From the NCBI GenBank assembly GCA_934661195.1, contig CAKUJD010000003.1, positions 186,001 through 250,000 on the forward strand: a stretch of DNA of 64,000 bases, in the 5' to 3' direction. The DNA is from an uncultured Muribaculaceae bacterium. Lineage in GTDB: Bacteria; Bacteroidota; Bacteroidia; Bacteroidales; Muribaculaceae. Made by a program: the position numbers and the translations under genes. A model generated the notes under the pieces. The model did not search any database. It saw only the letters and a program-made list of their open reading frames with translations, and was not told where the DNA came from. Position 1 is the stretch's first letter, and each line of letters opens with the position of its first letter. Positions 33,741 to 42,841 of this stretch are shown piece after piece.

Positions 33741-35510
33741 ATGAAGAAAGTTTACAAACTTTTAGCAGCAGCCTTGGTGGCACTGGCACCAATGGCAGCA
33801 ATGGCACAGGCTGCCACCCAGCCTGTGGCCCTGTGGGGCAAAGTGGTGAGCGCACCACAAAAGACGGGCATGGGCTATGACCTGGCTGTGGCCAGCGACG
33901 GCTCGCTGTATTCACTCACCAGCGCCGGCACAATGACCGACACCGAAGAGATTAAGTTTGGCGACGAGGTGATAGGCCACGGCACCACCAACAGCACCAC
34001 CTCGGGCAACAACAATCTGGTGCTGATCAAGACCGACGGCAACGGCAACCGCCTGTGGAGCGCATACTCCACAATCGGTGACATCTATTCGGGTTGCGGC
34101 TGGCTGGCTGCCACCAGCGACGGCGGTGTGATGATGGTGGTGAAATTCCGCCACAGCAACGGCCGTTCGGAGAAGCCCGCTTTTGTCGACGGCACAGGCA
34201 AGACCACCGAGCTCGACTGGGCTCCAAACGCCAGCGGCCGCTTCTACCGCATGGTGATGGTGCGCTTCTCGAAAGACGGCGCCATTGAGTGGACCCGCAT
34301 GGCCGACGTCGACACTACTCCGCAAGCCAAAGCCTCCACATATTCTAAACTCACACCCGATGGCTTTGACGTGTATACGGCTAAGATCGACGGCAACCAA
34401 AACCTGTATGTGGGCGGACGCTTCCGCATGCCCATCAGCTTCCAGAAGGCCGACGGCTCGAAGGTGACCCTCACCCCCTGCAACACAAAGGGATGGTCGG
34501 GCGATCCTCAAACTCAGAACGGCGACCTCTTCATTGCCAAGTTTGACGCCAACGGCAACTACCTGAAGAGCCTTGTGAGCACCGACAGCGCCAGCTATAC
34601 AGCCATTAAGAATGTGCGCATTGCCAACGATCGTCTCTACTTCGAGGGCTACTTCCAGGGCCGCACCATGAATGGCGCAATCAACCCAGTGAAGCTGGGC
34701 GGCATTGACCTGGGCCTGAAGAACGCCAACACCGCCCTGCTGGTGGGTGTGGCCGACCTCGACCTGAACGTGCTCAACGCCAAGACATTCGCCTCTGAAG
34801 TGAGCGGCTCGGTGTATCAAACCACCGCGCTCGACGTGATTAACGACAACATCTACCTCACAGGCAAGACAAAGTGCAAACTCGACCTGGCCAGCGGCAC
34901 AATGGACGCAAGCGCCAACACCCGCGACGGATATCTGATTAAGCTCAACAGCGAACTCGAGCCCCAGGGCTCGGTGCTCAATGGCATCAACCAAAGCGGA
35001 TTTATGGGCGTGGTGGCCGACCGCAACGACAACGACAACATTTATGTGCTGGGTCACAAACTGATGGGTGCCCTGTTTATGAAAAAATATGACCGCAACA
35101 CCCTTGCCTACAAGGATGTGGAGTGGGATCTGACCAACAACGCATCGGCAATATTCCCGATGGTGGCGTCTAACGACACTCTGTATGCACTGTCGCGCGT
35201 AAGGGGCACAGTGAAGCTCATTGGCGATGAAATTTCGCTCTCGTCATCGGCATTCAACGCTCTGGTGGCTGCATTCAAGCTGCCCGTGCACACTGCCACT
35301 GCCATCGAGGCCGTGGCCGACGGCAATGCCATCAATGTGACCGCCACCCGCGGAGCCATCAGCATCACCACCGCCACTCCCGCCACTGTGAATGTTTATA
35401 ACATCACAGGCGCCATGGTGGCCAGCGTGAAGGCTGCCGAAGGCACCACCACCGTCGAGCTGCCCGCTGGCCTCTACATTGCCGCAGGCAAGAAACTGAT
35501 AGTGCGCTAA
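33741..35510 (+). CDS. Secreted propeller-like protein with sorting-like C-terminus
   Basis: Exported protein of 589 residues. A signal peptide (about 1-22, ending AMAQ) is followed by repeated units with DLAVASDGSLYSLTSAG, NNLVLIKTDGNGNRLWS, GDLFIAKFDANGNYLKS and GYLIKLNSELEPQGS. This pattern is typical of SBBP or beta-propeller repeats. The last 70 residues (VNVYNITGAMVASVKAAEG to GLYIAAGKKLIVR) form a type IX-style sorting tail. It is transcribed divergently from the TonB receptor operon and ends at a strong terminator. It is a probable surface or released protein; no catalytic motif was seen. Confidence 0.8.
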   Translation: MKKVYKLLAAALVALAPMAAMAQAATQPVALWGKVVSAPQKTGMGYDLAVASDGSLYSLTSAGTMTDTEEIKFGDEVIGHGTTNSTTSGNNNLVLIKTDGNGNRLWSAYSTIGDIYSGCGWLAATSDGGVMMVVKFRHSNGRSEKPAFVDGTGKTTELDWAPNASGRFYRMVMVRFSKDGAIEWTRMADVDTTPQAKASTYSKLTPDGFDVYTAKIDGNQNLYVGGRFRMPISFQKADGSKVTLTPCNTKGWSGDPQTQNGDLFIAKFDANGNYLKSLVSTDSASYTAIKNVRIANDRLYFEGYFQGRTMNGAINPVKLGGIDLGLKNANTALLVGVADLDLNVLNAKTFASEVSGSVYQTTALDVINDNIYLTGKTKCKLDLASGTMDASANTRDGYLIKLNSELEPQGSVLNGINQSGFMGVVADRNDNDNIYVLGHKLMGALFMKKYDRNTLAYKDVEWDLTNNASAIFPMVASNDTLYALSRVRGTVKLIGDEISLSSSAFNALVAAFKLPVHTATAIEAVADGNAINVTATRGAISITTATPATVNVYNITGAMVASVKAAEGTTTVELPAGLYIAAGKKLIVR

Positions 35511-35541
35511 TCTGAGCTAAACACTTCACACCTTAACCTAC

Positions 35542-35593
35542 CGGGCCGACGGGCCGCCTCAACGCTGAGGCACCCGCCGGCCCGAGTTTTTTT
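35542..35593 (+). terminator. Terminator after the propeller-like protein gene
   Basis: Long GC-rich stem (GGGCCG...GCCTC with GAGGC...CGGCCC) followed by T7 (35587-35593). Confidence 0.9.
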
Positions 35594-35613
35594 GCCGATT
35601 TGCTGTCGAGGAC

Positions 35614-35644
35614 TTGCGTGATTGTGGCAATTTGGCTAATTTTG
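35614..35644 (+). promoter_or_regulatory. Promoter of the small CxCxxC protein, inside an inverted repeat
   Basis: TTG (35614-35616), a 20-base spacer, then TAATTTTG (35637-35644). The promoter is enclosed by a perfect 8-bp inverted repeat TGTCGAGG/CCTCGACA (35604-35611, 35646-35653). Confidence 0.65.
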
Positions 35645-35696
35645 GCCTCGACAAAAGAGACATTGGCAATAACACAGTTAAACACAACACACAATC

Positions 35697-35813
35697 ATGG
35701 ACACACTCAACACCTACAAAATCACATCGTCGAAGCAGAGAATCTTAACTGAAAGAGACGATGGAAAAAAGATCAAGACAATGGCGCCGCCGTCAGGCCG
35801 CGCGAGTATTTAA
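35697..35813 (+). CDS. Possible upstream open reading frame
   Basis: A 38-codon frame (MDTLNTYKITSSKQRILTER...) starts 46 bases after the likely transcription start and overlaps the first 53 bases of the next gene in another frame. It could be a translated leader coupling into that gene, or chance. No family is recognised. Confidence 0.25.
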   Translation: MDTLNTYKITSSKQRILTERDDGKKIKTMAPPSGRASI

Positions 35814-36036
35814 GGCGCGGTTGAAGCGCTGCTCAGCCACATTTACATTTGCCACACCTGGCAGGGACGGGCACGTGTGTCATCCTCACTGGTTTGAACT
35901 GGCAAAACTGCACTGGTTGCAGGTGTATCGCACCACCGGCACCCCATGCAGCTGCTGGATGTGCCGTGGCAAGCGGTATGACCGCCTGGAGGCTAAGCGC
36001 GCAACGCGAAAGGCCATCAATGAGGGAAATCTGTGA
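35761..36036 (+). CDS. Small basic protein with CxCxxC motif
   Basis: Protein of 91 residues, rich in Arg/Lys at the start (MEKRSRQWRRRQAARVFKAR) and ending with PHWFELAKLHWLQVYRTTG and TPCSCWMCRGKRYDRLEAKR. I recall similar small Bacteroidota proteins but no established function. The C-x-C-x2-C cluster with flanking histidines suggests zinc binding, and the charge suggests nucleic-acid contact; both are inference. It has its own promoter and terminator, so it is an independent small gene. Confidence 0.7.
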   Translation: MEKRSRQWRRRQAARVFKARLKRCSATFTFATPGRDGHVCHPHWFELAKLHWLQVYRTTGTPCSCWMCRGKRYDRLEAKRATRKAINEGNL

Positions 36037-36062
36037 TTTTCTTAAAAGCAACTAAAGCAAAA

Positions 36063-36097
36063 AGCGGGCGGCGCGAACGAGGCCGCCCGCTTTTTTT
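36063..36097 (+). terminator. Terminator after the small CxCxxC gene
   Basis: Perfect 10-bp stem AGCGGGCGGC/GCCGCCCGCT followed by T7. The tail also serves as the likely -33 region of the next promoter. Confidence 0.92.
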
Positions 36098-36126
36098 GCT
36101 CGGTAGGGCAATTTACGCTAACTTTA
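36095..36126 (+). promoter_or_regulatory. Likely promoter of hrpB
   Basis: TTTG (36095-36098, the end of the preceding terminator tail), a 20-base spacer, then TAACTTTA (36119-36126), one base off consensus. It would give a nearly leaderless transcript, because the ATG is at 36132. Confidence 0.4.
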
Positions 36127-36131
36127 CACCT

Positions 36132-38645
36132 ATGAACGTTGACGAAATAATCGAGCGCGCGGGCCGGCTGCCGGCTGCGCAAATAGCCTACAGGCTCAAC
36201 AGCGAGTTGGAGAGCAGCGGCACCGTGGTGGTGACCGCCCCGCCCGGAGCGGGCAAGTCGACCCTGCTGCCGCTGACCATAATGGCCGGCAGCAGCGGCA
36301 CGGGCAAGACGCTGATGCTGGAGCCGCGCCGCTTGGCAGCACGGCAAATAGCCGAGCGCATGGCACACACGCTGGGCGAGGCGGTGGGGCGCACGGTGGG
36401 CTACCGCGTGAGGCTGGAGAGCCGCACGTCGGCAGCGACGCGCGTAGAAGTGCTCACCGAGGGCATACTCACGCGCATGCTCATCGACGACGCCACTCTC
36501 GACGGCGTTGACACTGTGATATTCGACGAGTTTCACGAGCGCAGCATCAACTCCGACCTGGCACTGGCACTGACGCGGCTGGTGCAGCAGACACTAAGAC
36601 CCGAACTGAGGATAGTGATAATGTCGGCCACCATCGACGCCACCGGCATCTGCGCCGCGCTGTGTGCGCCACTGGTGGAGAGCGAGGGGCGCATGCACCC
36701 CGTGCAGGTGACTCACTCGGCCGACGACTGCCCCATGCACGACTGCGCCAGGGCAGTGGCAAGCGCCACACTCAAAGCACACCGCGAGTGCGAAGGCGAC
36801 ATTCTGGCTTTCCTGCCCGGCCAGGGTGAAATAGCACAGTGCGCCGATATGCTGGGCCAGTCGCTGGCACCCACGCGCATCTATCAGCTGTATGGCAACC
36901 TGCAGCCCGAGCAGCAGCGGCAGGCAATAGCGCCATCGGCCCCGGGCGAGCGCAAGGTGGTGCTGGCCACGCCCATAGCCGAGACGTCGGTGACCATAGA
37001 GGGCGTTCGCGCGGTGGTTGACTCCGGGCTTTGCCGCAAGCTGGTGTTTGACCCTCGCACCGGGCTCAGCCATCTTGAGACGGCGCGCATAAGCCTCGAC
37101 ATGGCCACGCAGCGCACCGGGCGCGCGGGCCGCGTGGCCAGCGGCGTGTGCCACCGGCTGTGGACACTGGCCACCGAGCACCACATGGAGCAGCAGCGCA
37201 AGCCCGAAATATTGGAAGCCGACTTGGCTCCGATGGTGCTGAGCATAGCCGCATTTGGCGAGGCCAACGTGATGTCGCTGCCATGGCTCACCGCCCCACC
37301 GGCTGGCAACGTGGCAGGAGCGCGCCACCTGCTTGAGGATCTTGGCGCCATCGACGGCAGCGGCGGCATCACAGCCACCGGGCGCCGCATGGCTGCCCTG
37401 CCCTGCCACCCGCGCATTGCGCGCATGATTCTCGGCGCAGGCAGTGGCGAGATGAAAAGCCTGGCCTGCGACATCGCCGCCCTGCTTGAGGAGAAAGACC
37501 CGATGGCCGACAGCAGCGATGCCGACCTCACGATGCGCGTGGCCGCGCTGCGCTCGGCCCGCGGGCGTAAAAACCCGGGACGGTGGGCGCGCATTGCCAA
37601 GATCGCAGCCGAATACCGCCGCATGGCACACGCCAGCGAGCATAACGGCGGCGTGGCAGCCACCGACGCCGGGCTGCTGGTGGCTTATGCCTACCCCGAA
37701 CGCGTGGCCATGGCCACCGACGGCATCGGACACTACCGGCTGGCCAGCGGCGGGCAGGTGGCCATCGACCAGGCCGACGCCCTTGCCGCCCACCCATGGA
37801 TTGCCATTGCCTCGATGCATGCGCCTGCGGGCGGTGCAGGGCGCGTGTTTCTGGCCGCGCCGCTCAACCCCGAAGAGCTGGATGGCGGAATGGTGAAGGA
37901 GCGCGACCACGTGGCGTGGGACGGCAAGCAGGGCTGCATCACCACCCGCCACGAGCGCCGCATAGGCTCTCTGGTGATAGGCAGCAGGCCGCTGCACAAC
38001 GTGCCGCCCAAGCTGATCACCGCCACCATTTGCCAAGCCGTTCACAAGGACGGGCTGAGCATGCTCGACTGGAACGACGATGTGCAGCGGCTGCAGCGCC
38101 GTGTGGCTCAAGTGGCCGCATGGCACCCCGAGATGGGCATTCCCGACCTGTCGACGCCCCACCTGCTGGCCACCGCCGAGCAGTGGCTGCCGCTGTATCT
38201 GGCCCAAGGCGGACACGTGCCTGCCAGCGTGGCCGAGCTGAAGCGCATCGACCTGTGCGCCGCCGTCTGGGCCATTGTGCCCTATGAGCTGCAGGCCGAG
38301 GTCGACCGTCTGGCCCCGTCGCACGTGCAGGTGCCCACGGGCAGCCGCATCAGGGTGGACTACCGCCAGGGGGCCGAGGCGCCGGTGCTGAGCGTGAGGC
38401 TGCAAGAGTGCTTTGGCCTGGCCAGCACGCCGTGCGTGGACGGCGGACGGCAGCCGGTGCTGATGGAGCTGCTGTCGCCTGGCTTCAAGCCGGTGCAGCT
38501 CACGCAAGACCTGCAAAGCTTTTGGCAGGGCACCTACTTTGAGGTGCGCAAAGAGCTGCGCCGCCGCTACCCCAAGCACTATTGGCCCGACAATCCGCTC
38601 GAAGCTCCCGCCGTGCGTGGCGTAAAGCGCAAGAAGGGCAGTTGA
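36132..38645 (+). CDS. hrpB: ATP-dependent helicase HrpB
   Basis: DEAH-type superfamily 2 helicase of 837 residues. The Walker A GAGKST is near residues 39-44, the Walker B/DEAH variant DEFHER is at 132-137, SATID marks motif III, and TPIAETSVTIEGVRAVVDSG and QRTGRAGR are motifs V and VI. The C-terminal HrpB-specific region ends PKHYWPDNPLEAPAVRGVKR, a family hallmark. The start at 36132 is chosen over an upstream in-frame ATG at 36033, which would place the preceding terminator inside the protein. RNA is the presumed substrate; the cellular role of HrpB is poorly known. Confidence 0.93.
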   Translation: MNVDEIIERAGRLPAAQIAYRLNSELESSGTVVVTAPPGAGKSTLLPLTIMAGSSGTGKTLMLEPRRLAARQIAERMAHTLGEAVGRTVGYRVRLESRTSAATRVEVLTEGILTRMLIDDATLDGVDTVIFDEFHERSINSDLALALTRLVQQTLRPELRIVIMSATIDATGICAALCAPLVESEGRMHPVQVTHSADDCPMHDCARAVASATLKAHRECEGDILAFLPGQGEIAQCADMLGQSLAPTRIYQLYGNLQPEQQRQAIAPSAPGERKVVLATPIAETSVTIEGVRAVVDSGLCRKLVFDPRTGLSHLETARISLDMATQRTGRAGRVASGVCHRLWTLATEHHMEQQRKPEILEADLAPMVLSIAAFGEANVMSLPWLTAPPAGNVAGARHLLEDLGAIDGSGGITATGRRMAALPCHPRIARMILGAGSGEMKSLACDIAALLEEKDPMADSSDADLTMRVAALRSARGRKNPGRWARIAKIAAEYRRMAHASEHNGGVAATDAGLLVAYAYPERVAMATDGIGHYRLASGGQVAIDQADALAAHPWIAIASMHAPAGGAGRVFLAAPLNPEELDGGMVKERDHVAWDGKQGCITTRHERRIGSLVIGSRPLHNVPPKLITATICQAVHKDGLSMLDWNDDVQRLQRRVAQVAAWHPEMGIPDLSTPHLLATAEQWLPLYLAQGGHVPASVAELKRIDLCAAVWAIVPYELQAEVDRLAPSHVQVPTGSRIRVDYRQGAEAPVLSVRLQECFGLASTPCVDGGRQPVLMELLSPGFKPVQLTQDLQSFWQGTYFEVRKELRRRYPKHYWPDNPLEAPAVRGVKRKKGS

Positions 38646-38660
38646 TTGCAATCTTTTTAT

Positions 38661-38668
38661 TATCTTTG
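38661..38668 (+). promoter_or_regulatory. -7 box for the DUF362 gene
   Basis: TATCTTTG fits the consensus, 26 bases before the start codon. The -33 element is not clear. Confidence 0.5.
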
Positions 38669-38694
38669 CATAACAACAAAAAACGAACGCAACG

Positions 38695-39636
38695 ATGAAG
38701 AAACTTATAGCAGCCATTGCGGCAGTGATGACGGCCGCAGCAGTGTGGGCACAGCCCAAAGTGTATATGACCTCCGAAATCAGCCCCGAGGCGCTGGTGC
38801 GCATCTACAAGGCTCTGGGCGTGCCGGCCACCGGCCATGTGGCCATTAAGATAAGTAGCGGCGAGATGGGCGGCAACAACTACCTGAAGCCCACCCTGAT
38901 TCGCGGCCTTGTGGACGAGGTGCACGGCACGCTGGTGGAGTGCTGCACTGCCTACGGCGGCAGCCGTCAGGACGTGGGCAAGCACTGGGCCACGATTCAC
39001 GCCCACGGCTTCGACTCGATTGCGCCCGTCGACTTGATGGACGAATACGGACAAATGCGCATTCCCGTGCGCGACAAGAAGCACCTGAAGTATGACATCG
39101 TGGGCGACCATCTGGCCAACTACGACTTTATGATCAACCTTGCCCACTTCAAGGGGCATGCCATGGGCGGATTTGGCGGCGTACTCAAAAACCAGTCGAT
39201 AGGCGTGGCCTCGACTGCCGGCAAGGCCTACATCCACACGGCCGGCTACACCGACCGCGCCGACTCGCTGTGGCAGCACCTGCCCAAGCAAGACGACTTT
39301 CTGGAGAGCATGGCTGCCGCCGCGCAGGGCGTGGCCGACTACTTTGGCAAAAACATAATCTACATTAATGTGATGAACAACATGAGCGTGGACTGTGACT
39401 GCGACAGCCACCCCGCCGACCCCAAGCTGAAGGACATGGGCATTCTGGCATCGACCGACCCAGTGGCCCTAGACCAGGCCTGCCTCGACCTGGTGTTCGG
39501 GCACAAAGGCAAGCCGGGCGACGACGAGAAGCCGCTGATAGAGCGCATCAACCGCCAGCACGGCACCTACATCACCGTGTATGCCGAGCAGATAGGCCTC
39601 GGCAGCCGCACCTACCAGCTGGTGAAAATCAAATAG
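38695..39636 (+). CDS. Exported DUF362 domain protein
   Basis: Protein of 313 residues with a signal peptide (MKKLIAAIAAVMTAAAVWAQ) and a DUF362 domain (PF04015). Visible family segments are VAIKISSGEMGGNNYLKP, TAYGGSRQDVGKHW, FMINLAHFKGHAMGGFGGVL and GILASTDPVALDQACLDLV. A CDCDSHP segment near residue 236 could bind metal. Many DUF362 proteins carry ferredoxin-like clusters, but a full four-cysteine motif is not seen. It appears monocistronic. Molecular function unknown. Confidence 0.85.
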   Translation: MKKLIAAIAAVMTAAAVWAQPKVYMTSEISPEALVRIYKALGVPATGHVAIKISSGEMGGNNYLKPTLIRGLVDEVHGTLVECCTAYGGSRQDVGKHWATIHAHGFDSIAPVDLMDEYGQMRIPVRDKKHLKYDIVGDHLANYDFMINLAHFKGHAMGGFGGVLKNQSIGVASTAGKAYIHTAGYTDRADSLWQHLPKQDDFLESMAAAAQGVADYFGKNIIYINVMNNMSVDCDCDSHPADPKLKDMGILASTDPVALDQACLDLVFGHKGKPGDDEKPLIERINRQHGTYITVYAEQIGLGSRTYQLVKIK

Positions 39637-39715
39637 TGGTAGTTCAACTGGAACCACTGATATTAAATAATATTGATTTTAAATCTATTAAATATTTAAT
39701 CATTAACTATTTAAC

Positions 39716-39984
39716 GTAGGGACGCGGCATGCCGCGTCCAACGGGCATAGCCACAAAATCGGCAAATCACATAGCGCCAAAGAGGCGGCGGCCACATTCC
39801 GCTGGAATGCCTTTGGTAGCGTGTCGTGTTGCAAGCATTTCACGTCGGCTAAGCCTCTGATGCATGCCTGCCTAAACATATCCAATCCCTTGGGATTGCT
39901 TTGCTGCGCGCGGCTGTTTCGGTTGGCGTAAATTGGTGATGTTCAGTAGATTACATTCGGACGCGGCATGCCGCGTCCCTACAG
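39716..39984. repeat. GGCATGCC-bracketed intergenic element, copy 3
   Basis: Bounded by gtagggacgcggcatgccg on the left (palindrome 39721-39738) and its inverse on the right (palindrome 39960-39977, then CCTACAG). The interior contains repeat module B (39831-39900). The rest of the 524-base gap is AT-rich (39637-39715) or holds the next gene's upstream region (39985-40160). Confidence 0.8.
39831..39900. repeat. Intergenic repeat module, copy B
   Basis: Related to 1409-1476: shared GCATTTC, CCTGCCTA and ACATATCCAATCCC segments, with palindrome CAATCCCTTGGGATTG at 39883-39898. Here it lies inside the bracketed element; at 1.4 kb it lies just outside. Confidence 0.55.
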
Positions 39985-40121
39985 CTATATAGCTAATACT
40001 CACACAATTATGTCCATAGTCGAGGAGACATTGCCATAGTGGGGGTGTGATACCTACATGGGGTGATGTGGGCAACACTTTTTACCGATTTTTAGGTATT
40101 TTCCTTTTTTGTGAGGCGCAA

Positions 40122-40129
40122 TAACTTTG
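40122..40129 (+). promoter_or_regulatory. -7 box for the porin operon
   Basis: TAACTTTG fits TAnnTTTG, 32 bases before the porin start. The upstream -33 is weak. Confidence 0.5.
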
Positions 40130-40160
40130 CACCAGTAAAAAAGCAAAACAAAAAGGGAAA

Positions 40161-41495
40161 GTGAAACAATCTACAATTCTATCGCTGGTGGCCCTCGCGG
40201 CCATAGGTTCGCATCAGGCGGCAACGGCTGCCGAGAGCGCCAGCGAAACACAATCAGCAGAACAAAACAGCACTAAGACTGAGCAGCGCCGGGGCTTCTT
40301 GAGCGGCCTGAGCGTGGGCGGATATGGCGAGGTGGCGCTGTCGCGCAACTTCTACAGCGACAACGTGTATCGCTACAGCAACGCCGGCAAGTACAAGAAC
40401 GACCCGAGCCACGGACGCTTCGACATTCCGCACGCAGTGATCTACCTGAACTATGAGTTCGGCAGCGGCTGGCGCATGGGCACCGAAATCGAGTTTGAGC
40501 ACACGGGCACCGGCGTCTCGTTTGAAAAAGAATATGAGGAGAGCGGTGAATGGGAGCAGGAAGTGGAAAAAGGCGGCGAAGTGGAGCTGGAGCAGTTCTG
40601 GCTTGAGAAGACCATTAAGCCTTGGCTCAACATCCGCGCCGGCCACATCGTGGTGCCCGTGGGCCTGAACAACAGCGCGCACGAGCCTCTTAACTTCTTC
40701 ACCGTGTACCGCCCCGAGGGCGAGAACACCATTCTGCCCAGCACGTGGCACGAGACGGGCGTGAGCCTGTGGGGCCGCACCAAGCACTGGAAATACCAGC
40801 TGCAATTCCTTCCGGGCCTCGACGCCATGAACTTCTCGCGCGACTACTGGATTCAGAAGGGAGCGCACTCGGCGTTTGAATTCAAGGTGGCCAACAAATA
40901 TGCCGGCGCTCTGCGCATCGACAACTACTCGGTGCCCGGCCTGCGCCTGGGTGTGAGCGGCTACTACGGCCACAGCATCGACAACACTCTGGGCCGCGAC
41001 GCCAACGGCAAGGCCAGCCGCCTGAAGGGCGCTGTGACGATAGGCAGTTTCGACTTCACCTACAACGCCCACAACACCATAGTGCGCGGCCAGGTGACCT
41101 ATGGCCATCTGGGCGACGCCGTTGAGGTCTACGCCCTGCCGGGCCGCCAGTCGAAGACCAGCCCGTTCTCGCAAGACCACGTGGGCAAGGCGGCCATCGC
41201 AACCGGCGTTGAGGCCGGATATGACTTCTTCTCGCAGATTGCGCAGACGCGCGCCCGCCGCCAGAAGATGTATGTGTTTGGCCGCTATGAGTACTACAAC
41301 AGCTACATTCCCGACAAGAACAAAGAGCCGGAATACCCCTACACACAGCGCCACCGCATGGCTGTGGGCCTGAACTACTTCCCGATTCCGCAAATTGTGG
41401 TTAAGGCTGAATACTCCAAGCGATTCCTGAAGGCGCAGTACAACGACGAGCCGTCGATTTCAATCGGCATCGCCTACCAGGGCTTCTTCAAATAA
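40161..41495 (+). CDS. Outer-membrane porin-like beta-barrel protein
   Basis: Protein of 444 residues starting at a GTG preceded by AAAAAGGGAAA. A signal peptide (about 1-23, ending ATAA) leads into a barrel with LSVGGYGEVALSRNF, HAVIYLNYEFGSGWRMGTEI, LNIRAGHIVVPVGLNNSAHE and an aromatic end (AYQGFF). The pattern resembles phosphate-selective or OprO/P-type porins. An acidic loop (KEYEESGEWEQEVEKGGEVE, about 118-137) might bind cations. It is first in a run with imelysin, di-heme and CcsBA genes, which suggests it admits the metal or substrate used by them. The substrate is inferred, not shown. Confidence 0.8.
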   Translation: MKQSTILSLVALAAIGSHQAATAAESASETQSAEQNSTKTEQRRGFLSGLSVGGYGEVALSRNFYSDNVYRYSNAGKYKNDPSHGRFDIPHAVIYLNYEFGSGWRMGTEIEFEHTGTGVSFEKEYEESGEWEQEVEKGGEVELEQFWLEKTIKPWLNIRAGHIVVPVGLNNSAHEPLNFFTVYRPEGENTILPSTWHETGVSLWGRTKHWKYQLQFLPGLDAMNFSRDYWIQKGAHSAFEFKVANKYAGALRIDNYSVPGLRLGVSGYYGHSIDNTLGRDANGKASRLKGAVTIGSFDFTYNAHNTIVRGQVTYGHLGDAVEVYALPGRQSKTSPFSQDHVGKAAIATGVEAGYDFFSQIAQTRARRQKMYVFGRYEYYNSYIPDKNKEPEYPYTQRHRMAVGLNYFPIPQIVVKAEYSKRFLKAQYNDEPSISIGIAYQGFFK

Positions 41496-41537
41496 ATCAC
41501 ACATAAGAAAAAACTCACTAAAAAACAAAATAAGGAA

Positions 41538-42797
41538 ATGAAGACATTAAAACTCACAGTGATGGCACTGGCAGCCATCTTCACTCTGGGCCTTGCCTCA
41601 TGCAACGACAGCAAGGACGAACCCAACAACGGAGGCACAACACTTAGCGAAGGCGACAAACTGCTGCAGGAAGTGCTTGCTCAGAACGTGGACGGCAACA
41701 TCAACTACACCTACAAGGAACTTGCCGACAGCACCAACCAGCTGTATGAAGCATTGCAGCAGATGCGCACCGCATCAAAGACCAACAGCGTGACGCAGGA
41801 AATGGTGAACGACGCCTGCGACAAATTCCTCAAAGCCCGCTCTAACTATGAGCAGAGCGAGGCCTTCCTGCTGGGTGCTGCTGCCGACTTCAGCATCGAC
41901 CCGCACATCGACTCTTGGCCACTTGACCTGAGCCAGCTGCTCATATTGTTTGAAAGTCCAAAAATGATTGAGAACCTCGATGGCGAGAATGGACCAGAGG
42001 TGGCCAACAACTCTCTCGGCCAGAGCCTTCTCGGCTTCCACGGTATCGAGTTCATACTGTTCCGCGACGGCCAGCCCCGCAAAGCCGCAGAGCTCAACGC
42101 CAACGGCCACGACTCATATAATGAGGACAACCTCGACTTCACCCAATTCACCGGTGAATATGAGCTGATCTATGCCACTGCCGTGTGCGGCGACCTGCGC
42201 AACAGCGTCTACCGCCTCGAGACATCGTGGAACGCCGAGGCCCCCAAAAGCCACTTCGACATCATGGAGGCCCTTGAGTGGAGCACAGTGACCACAACCA
42301 GTGGCATCTCGTATGGCGAAAACATGAAGAAGGCCGGTGTGATTGGCAGCACCTACACCAGCGTGAAAAACGCAGTGAGCGCAGTCCTCGTGGGCGATGG
42401 CGGTGCAGCCGGCATCAGCGACGAAGTGGGCAATGTGAAAATCAACAACCCCTTCTCGGGTGAAGACATCAGCTACATTGAGTCGCCCTACAGCCACAAC
42501 TCGCTCACCGACTTCTGGCACAACATCCAAAGCATCAAGAACACTTGGATGGGCGGCCGCCCCGAAAGCCGCAACTCGGCAAAATCGTTTGAGGCATATT
42601 TCAAGAAATACGCTCCCGAAATCAACACCGAGGTGGAGGAAGCCCTCGATGACGCACAGGCCAAAATCTATGCGATTCCCGCACCCTTCGTGCTGAACTA
42701 CAACAGCCCCAAGTGCCAGGCCGCAATCGAAGCCTGCCAAAAGGTGACCAACGCGCTTAATAAGGCCAACGACTTTATTCAGAACACCAACAAGTAA
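41538..42797 (+). CDS. Imelysin family lipoprotein
   Basis: Predicted lipoprotein of 419 residues (lipobox LASC, C22) with an imelysin/M75 domain. The signature GFHGIEFILF, with the GxHxxE motif at residues 166-171, is clear, as is DPHIDSWPLDLSQL. Imelysin proteins include EfeO and IrpA, which are tied to iron uptake; peptidase activity is doubtful for the family. It lies 42 bases after the porin gene and before a di-heme protein gene. Likely role is periplasmic or outer-membrane iron handling. A stem-loop separates it from the next gene. Confidence 0.92.
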   Translation: MKTLKLTVMALAAIFTLGLASCNDSKDEPNNGGTTLSEGDKLLQEVLAQNVDGNINYTYKELADSTNQLYEALQQMRTASKTNSVTQEMVNDACDKFLKARSNYEQSEAFLLGAAADFSIDPHIDSWPLDLSQLLILFESPKMIENLDGENGPEVANNSLGQSLLGFHGIEFILFRDGQPRKAAELNANGHDSYNEDNLDFTQFTGEYELIYATAVCGDLRNSVYRLETSWNAEAPKSHFDIMEALEWSTVTTTSGISYGENMKKAGVIGSTYTSVKNAVSAVLVGDGGAAGISDEVGNVKINNPFSGEDISYIESPYSHNSLTDFWHNIQSIKNTWMGGRPESRNSAKSFEAYFKKYAPEINTEVEEALDDAQAKIYAIPAPFVLNYNSPKCQAAIEACQKVTNALNKANDFIQNTNK

Positions 42798-42841
42798 GCA
42801 GAAACGAGAGAAAGAAATTTCACTCTATCCCCATAACATAA

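Noticed and set aside
36033..36131. N-terminal extension of HrpB
   Set aside because: It would translate through a strong terminator and likely promoter; the ATG at 36132 gives the normal HrpB N-terminus.
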